A stretch of DNA of 9,817 nt from Campylobacterota bacterium. Lineage in GTDB: Bacteria; Campylobacterota; Campylobacteria; Campylobacterales; SZUA-545. Position numbers and translations under genes: made by a program. The notes beneath the pieces were generated by a model. That model saw nothing but the letters and a program-made list of their open reading frames with translations. It was not told the origin of the DNA and searched no databases. The stretch spans positions 1-9,817 of the forward strand of contig JAUPLZ010000112.1 of NCBI GenBank assembly GCA_030836705.1, read 5' to 3'. This document shows, in pieces, positions 6,258 through 9,817 of this stretch. Each line of letters opens with the position of its first letter. The first letter of the stretch is position 1.

Positions 6258-6863
6258 ATGTTCACTGATTTTATTTCTAAAATTTTGTTCTATTTTGAAG
6301 CGGGCGGTTTTGTCATGCCGCCTCTTGCTCTTATAACGATTTTGCTTTGGTATATGCTCGGTTATCGCTTTCATGTTTTAAAAAGAGGCAACAAAAGAAG
6401 CGTTAGAGCACTTTTAGAGAAGTACAAACAAGGCTATGACAAAAAACCAAGCGGGATTATAGACGATGCGATTGTTAAGGCTTTGGAAGTTTCTAAAGTA
6501 AAAAGAGATGATCTAAGAGCTTATTTGGATGTTTTGTTTTTTGAACACAAAAAAGAGATAACAAAGTATTCAAAAACTATCCGTATTTTAGTGGCAGTTG
6601 CACCGCTTGCAGGACTGCTAGGAACCGTAACCGGAATGATAGAGACCTTTGATTCGCTTGGAAATATGTCGCTTTTTTCACAATCAGGCGGTATCGCAGG
6701 CGGAATCTCGCAAGCTCTTTTTACGACTCAAATGGGACTTGTAGTGGCGGTTCCGGGCTTGATAATAGGAAAGATGCTTGATAGGAAAGAGCATAATTTA
6801 GAAAGAGAGCTAAATCAAATCACGGATTTAGTTTGCAGTATGAAAGAAAATAGCAGGAATTAA
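6258..6863 (+). CDS. exbB: ExbB, TonB-system proton channel subunit, 201 aa
   Basis: Inner-membrane subunit that, with ExbD, forms the proton-driven motor acting on TonB. Helix 1 is at about 17-37 (FVMPPLALITILLWYMLG), then a cytoplasmic loop to about 105; helix 2 at about 107-129 carries VAPLAGLLGTVTGMIETF, and helix 3 at about 153-172 is ALFTTQMGLVVAVPGLIIG, the conserved TTxxGLxVAxP signature of the MotA/TolQ/ExbB family. Its channel helices closely parallel those of the upstream TtpC-like protein, pointing to an ancient duplication. It starts 3 bp after the ttpC-like stop with only a weak ribosome site, so translation is probably coupled. TolQ is the alternative; the neighbouring TtpC and TonB genes make ExbB of a TonB2 set much more likely. 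Confidence 0.92.
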   Translation: MFTDFISKILFYFEAGGFVMPPLALITILLWYMLGYRFHVLKRGNKRSVRALLEKYKQGYDKKPSGIIDDAIVKALEVSKVKRDDLRAYLDVLFFEHKKEITKYSKTIRILVAVAPLAGLLGTVTGMIETFDSLGNMSLFSQSGGIAGGISQALFTTQMGLVVAVPGLIIGKMLDRKEHNLERELNQITDLVCSMKENSRN

Positions 6864-6865
6864 TT

Positions 6866-7273
6866 ATGAGATGCAGGGCAAAAAAAGGTAATGGCGCAGA
6901 AGTGGATATGTCTCCGCTAATTGATATGGTTTTTATACTTTTGATATTTTTTATGGTTAGCACGACATTTGTAAAAGACATGAAGCTAGATATTGATAGA
7001 CCGGCAGCTTCAAGCGCTCAAAAAGCCTCAACAAAAGCGATAAGAGTATACATCGATAAAGCGGGTGATGTTTATGTTGATAATCAGCCGGTTCAAATCT
7101 GGGTTCTTCAAGGCAAATTAAGAGACTTGCTAAGAGCCACTACCGAAAAATCACTTTTGGTTGTAACCGATGAGGGGATAAAAGCAAGCAGACTTATTGA
7201 AGTGGTTGACCAGTGCAGATTAGCCGGCGCAAAGGATGTGGGTGTTAGTACGGTAAATGAAGCTGGAATGTAA
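6866..7273 (+). CDS. exbD: ExbD, TonB-system energy-coupling subunit, 135 aa
   Basis: Single-helix partner of ExbB. A short cytoplasmic start (MRCRAKKGNGAEVDM) leads into the membrane helix MSPLIDMVFILLIFFMVSTT (15-34), whose Asp20 corresponds to the proton-path aspartate of E. coli ExbD (Asp25). Residues 40-135 form the periplasmic ExbD/TolR domain, with IRVYIDKAGDVYVDNQPV (59-76) and LLVVTDEGIKASRLIEVVD (97-115), typical for the family in both sequence and length. It has an AGGA ribosome site (6855-6858) 7 bp before the ATG and begins 2 bp after exbB. All expected key residues are present. Confidence 0.93.
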   Translation: MRCRAKKGNGAEVDMSPLIDMVFILLIFFMVSTTFVKDMKLDIDRPAASSAQKASTKAIRVYIDKAGDVYVDNQPVQIWVLQGKLRDLLRATTEKSLLVVTDEGIKASRLIEVVDQCRLAGAKDVGVSTVNEAGM

Positions 7274-7276
7274 CGA

Positions 7277-7912
7277 ATGAGCAGTGAATTTAGATTTAAA
7301 AACAGAATAAAAGCCTTTATTTGGATGATAATCGGCTCTTTCGTCGTTTTTGGCTCTATCGTGATTATGAACCAAAGCGAGGAGCTAGAAAGACAAGAGG
7401 TCAAAAAAACTGCGACATTTGATATTCAAAAACAAGAAAAAAAAGAGGAAAAACCAAAGCAGCAGCCAAAGCAGCAACTAAAACCGCAAAGTAGCACCCC
7501 AAGACCCCCATCGCCGACTATAGGCTCTAGTATTTCCGGACTTGACTTGGGAATTGCCGGCTTTGACATAGAGGGAATGGGTGAAATCGGGGATGACCTT
7601 TTGGGCGATATGAGCAATGTCGTTATGACGGAGGATTCGGTAGATAATCCGCCAAAACCAAGAGAGCGCACTCCGCTTGAGTATCCAAAAGAGGCAAGAG
7701 CCAAGGGTATTACGGGATATGTGACTATGAATCTTCTTATTTCGACTCAAGGTTCGGTTGAAGTTGTCAAACTTCTTGAATCCACTCCTCAGGGAGTTTT
7801 TGAAGAAGCGGCAAGTACGACGGTAAAAGGTTGGAAATTTGATCCCGCACTCTATCAAGGCAAGCCCGTAAAAGTTTGGGCAAAACAAAAAATCAGATTT
7901 GATTTAAATTAG
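7277..7912 (+). CDS. tonB: TonB, short TonB2-like energy transducer, 211 aa
   Basis: Transmits the ExbB/ExbD motion to outer-membrane receptors. The N-terminal signal anchor is at about 11-31 (IKAFIWMIIGSFVVFGSIVI). Residues 44-80 are a short Lys/Pro/Gln-rich periplasmic spacer containing a duplicated PKQQ unit. Residues 82-115 are an unusual Gly/Asp-rich linker (SSISGLDLGIAGFDIEGMG and onward), which I regard as a TonB2-type trait. The C-terminal TonB domain covers about 128-211: LEYPKEARAKGITGYVTMNL (134-153), a VFEEAA helix, WKFDPA (186-191), and KIRFDLN at the end. E. coli TonB is about 239 residues with a longer proline-rich stretch, so this one has less reach, consistent with dependence on TtpC. 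It starts 3 bp after exbD. Confidence 0.93.
   Translation: MSSEFRFKNRIKAFIWMIIGSFVVFGSIVIMNQSEELERQEVKKTATFDIQKQEKKEEKPKQQPKQQLKPQSSTPRPPSPTIGSSISGLDLGIAGFDIEGMGEIGDDLLGDMSNVVMTEDSVDNPPKPRERTPLEYPKEARAKGITGYVTMNLLISTQGSVEVVKLLESTPQGVFEEAASTTVKGWKFDPALYQGKPVKVWAKQKIRFDLN
7454..7477 (+). repeat. 12-bp tandem duplication inside tonB
   Basis: CCAAAGCAGCAG at 7454-7465 is followed directly by CCAAAGCAGCAA at 7466-7477, one mismatch in 12. Being a multiple of 3, it encodes PKQQ twice (TonB residues 60-67) without changing frame, in the periplasm-spanning spacer. Such a unit could expand or shrink and tune spacer length. Confidence 0.7.
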
Positions 7913-7920
7913 GCTATTTG

Positions 7921-9069
7921 ATGAAAAATATTTTAAAACTTTTATTGATTTTAAGCTTGACGGTGTGGCTTTTTGCAGATAAAAAGCAATCAAGCGAAGA
8001 GGTGGATTATATAAGCTTAGCCGCTGTTTTGATAAGCGACGGTTTTTTTGACAGAGCGGAAAATGCGCTAAAAAGCGTGGATTTGTCAAAAAAAGGGGTT
8101 GATAAAATTCGTTTTTATACTTTAAGAGGGCTTATTCACCTAAAAAAGCAAAATTACAAACCGGCGATTAGCGATTTCTTAGAATCGATAGCGCAGGGGC
8201 AGACGGAAAAAAGCATATATGTTTATTTAGCTCAAGCGCACTATGCCCTAAAAGAGTATCAAAAAACCATTGACGCGCTTAATAATGCCAAAGAGTCAGG
8301 CAAGGAAAAACCGGAACTTTTTAGCATAAAAGCGCAGTGTTATTGGAAGCTTGATAAGCATGCCGATGCGTGGAGTGTTTTGGATGAAGCGCAAACTAAG
8401 TTTAAAGATTATCCGCTTTTTTTGCGCCAGAGATTTTTTTATCTAATAGAGTTGGCGCTTTTTGAAAAAGCTATGGATTATGCCAAGAGCTATCTTGCTG
8501 CTGAAAAAATCAAAGCCGATGATTATCTTTCGCTTGCAAGCGCATTTAGAAAAAACGGCGCTTTGGATAAAGCAATATATATTTTGGAGATAGCAAAAGC
8601 CAGCTATCCCGATGATGAAACTATTATTATCGAACTAGCGCATAGTTATTTGGAGCAAGAGAGAATAATTACGGCGGCAAAACTTTTTGAAGAGGCTTCA
8701 ATTCGCAAAAACAAATACTCGCAAGAGGCATCGGAGCTTTTTAGAAGAGCCAAACAGCTCTACCACGCACTCTATCTTAATACAAAAATCAATGATCAAA
8801 AAGAGAAGCTAAAACAGCGCTTGGCGATATTTTTGGAGTTTGGAGATTATGAAAGAGCGGCGGCAATGAAAGAGGCGCTCTCAAGAGTCGGGCTTCTTGA
8901 AGATGAGGATATAAAGTATGCTCTTGCTTATTCGCAATATGAAGTAGGTGATTTCGCAAATGCCGAAAACAATCTAAGAGTTTTGACAAGACCGGATCTT
9001 TTTAAAAAAGCAACCGAGCTTAGAAAAACGATGCAAGAGTGCAAAAACGACCAAACAAAATGCAACTAG
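7921..9069 (+). CDS. Exported tetratricopeptide-repeat protein of the TonB2 cluster, 382 aa
   Basis: Residues 1-19 are a signal peptide (NILKLLLILSLTVWLFA, cleavage likely before DKK). The rest is helical and organised as TPR-like pairs of about 34 residues: recognisable units near 63-96 (YTLRGLIHLKKQNYKPAISDF), 97-130 (YVYLAQAHYALKEYQKTIDAL), 131-164, 200-232 (DYLSLASAFRKNGALDKAIYI), 233-266 and 330-360 (KYALAYSQYEVGDFANAENNL). TPR arrays act as scaffolds for protein-protein contact. A TPR gene follows tonB in the Vibrio TonB2 cluster (the VC1543 position), so this is probably a periplasmic organiser of the system, though its partner is unknown. ATG 7921 is preferred to the adjacent TTG at 7918 because AGG (7911-7913) sits 7 bp before it. 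The gap from tonB is 8 bp, and the receptor gene follows 13 bp downstream. Confidence 0.87.
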   Translation: MKNILKLLLILSLTVWLFADKKQSSEEVDYISLAAVLISDGFFDRAENALKSVDLSKKGVDKIRFYTLRGLIHLKKQNYKPAISDFLESIAQGQTEKSIYVYLAQAHYALKEYQKTIDALNNAKESGKEKPELFSIKAQCYWKLDKHADAWSVLDEAQTKFKDYPLFLRQRFFYLIELALFEKAMDYAKSYLAAEKIKADDYLSLASAFRKNGALDKAIYILEIAKASYPDDETIIIELAHSYLEQERIITAAKLFEEASIRKNKYSQEASELFRRAKQLYHALYLNTKINDQKEKLKQRLAIFLEFGDYERAAAMKEALSRVGLLEDEDIKYALAYSQYEVGDFANAENNLRVLTRPDLFKKATELRKTMQECKNDQTKCN

Positions 9070-9082
9070 GTTCAAATAAACT

Positions 9083-9817
9083 ATGAAAAAACTACTACTT
9101 TTATTATTTTTTACTCTTTCATTTCTTTTTTCAACGCAAAAAGGCTCTATCAATCTTTTTGTTTTTTTTAACGGCGAACCGTATGCCGATATGCCAATAA
9201 CTATTGATGATAAAATCACCTACTCCACTGATGAAAAAGGGGCGATAAAGGTCTATTTGGATGAAGGGGCGCACAGCGCAAAGCTTATAAAAGATTCAAT
9301 GCCTATTGCTTTTTTTAAGTTTAATATTTACGGCGAGGAGAACACTCAAGCTATTATTACACTCACGGAAGATAAGCCAAAAATAGATATTGAAGAGCCA
9401 AAAAACGCCAAAACCGAAGAAGAAAAATTATCAAATATTGAAAATAAAAAACTAGCCAAAGGCTATCTAGTCGGAAATATTATCTCAAGCGAAAAAAAAG
9501 AGCCGATAGCAGGGGCTAAAATCTTCGTAAGAGGTTTTTCGCAAGAGGGTTTGAGTAATAAAAACGGTCTGTTTAGCTTAGAGCTTCCGGAGGGTAATTA
9601 CTCGCTTTCCGTGATTCATCAAAATTTCGCCACGCAAGCTGTTGATAATATAACGATAGTTGCCAATGAAAGTCTAAACAAAAGTATCGAAATGACGCCT
9701 GCGGGATTGGAGCTTGAAGAGTTTGTGGTGTTAGCGCCTTATATTCAAGGAAGTTTGGCGTCGGTTATGGCGGAAGAGAAAAAATCAAATGCGATTGCGA
9801 ATATCCTAAGCTCCGAA
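9083..9817 (+). CDS. TonB-dependent outer-membrane receptor, N-terminal part (245 aa in window)
   Basis: An open frame from ATG 9083 to the window edge with no stop; only the N-terminus is present. Residues 1-17 are a signal peptide (KKLLLLLFFTLSFLFS). Residues 20-95 look like a small beta-sandwich (NLFVFFNGEPYADMPITID and onward), then a charged linker (96-125, many E and K). About 127-205 is a carboxypeptidase-regulatory-like domain with typical spacing: GYLVGNIISSEKKEPIAGAK (127-146), NKNGLFSLELPEGNYSLSV (159-177). LEEFVVLAP (211-219) is a probable TonB box, and the next residues (SLASVMAEEKKSNAIANILS) read like the entry to a plug domain. The beta-barrel must lie downstream. It is encoded 13 bp after the TPR gene with a weak ribosome site, so it is almost certainly the client of this TonB set. 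The ligand is not visible here. Confidence 0.85.
   Translation, partial: MKKLLLLLFFTLSFLFSTQKGSINLFVFFNGEPYADMPITIDDKITYSTDEKGAIKVYLDEGAHSAKLIKDSMPIAFFKFNIYGEENTQAIITLTEDKPKIDIEEPKNAKTEEEKLSNIENKKLAKGYLVGNIISSEKKEPIAGAKIFVRGFSQEGLSNKNGLFSLELPEGNYSLSVIHQNFATQAVDNITIVANESLNKSIEMTPAGLELEEFVVLAPYIQGSLASVMAEEKKSNAIANILSSE

Noticed and set aside
6258..7273. The ExbB/ExbD pair being TolQ/TolR of a Tol-Pal system
   Set aside because: No TolA, TolB or Pal follows; instead an extended ExbB precedes and a TonB with a standard C-terminal domain follows.
7478..7888. 136-codon minus-strand frame opposite tonB, and a second minus-strand frame at 7426-7704
   Set aside because: Both lie over a recognisable TonB frame; their translations show no coherent domain and reflect codon bias.
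7918..7920. TTG as the start of the TPR protein
   Set aside because: It directly precedes an ATG that has better spacing from the AGG at 7911-7913 and gives a standard signal peptide start.

Overview
The window looks like chromosomal DNA of a Campylobacterota member, probably a Sulfurimonas/Sulfuricurvum-like sulfur oxidiser. This rests on the AT-rich, lysine-rich coding style (AAA, AGA, TTT and ATA codons dominate), the compact gene packing and the protein types. The genus is an inference from style and gene content, not from a marker gene.

Left part (1-4062): a partial zinc metalloprotease gene, htpX, runs leftward off the window edge. It is divergent from a 1043-residue NAD-type glutamate dehydrogenase gene. 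The 77-bp gap between them holds a perfect 9-7-9 inverted repeat, a strong Shine-Dalgarno sequence for htpX and a possible extended -10 for the dehydrogenase, so close to its ATG that the mRNA could be leaderless. A 73-codon gene for a four-cysteine protein overlaps the end of the dehydrogenase gene.

Middle (4055-4173): a short control region. A 20-codon mini-ORF with a very good Shine-Dalgarno sequence runs into an array of five 7-bp units spaced exactly 11 bp apart (two perfect CTGTAAC copies and three diverged ones). This has the architecture of a PhoB-type (Pho box) operator.

Right part (4174-9817): seven tightly packed genes on the + strand, with gaps of 13 bp or less and one 4-bp overlap. 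They encode a DUF3450 periplasmic coiled-coil protein, a TtpC-like extended ExbB, a second ordinary ExbB, ExbD, a short TonB, an exported TPR protein and the start of a TonB-dependent outer-membrane receptor with N-terminal carboxypeptidase-regulatory-like domains. The order matches the Vibrio TonB2/TtpC clusters. The ExbB/ExbD proteins would convert proton-motive force into movement of TonB. TtpC, DUF3450 and the TPR protein would be periplasmic accessory parts, and the receptor encoded last would be the dedicated client.

The most interesting idea is the combination: a complete TonB2-type energy-transducing cluster, with its own receptor, placed behind a Pho-box-like operator. This suggests phosphate-starvation-controlled TonB-dependent uptake of a phosphorus-containing ligand. 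The operator architecture is visible in the sequence; the regulator and the ligand are inference. No tRNA, rRNA, CRISPR array, insertion sequence or convincing terminator was seen.
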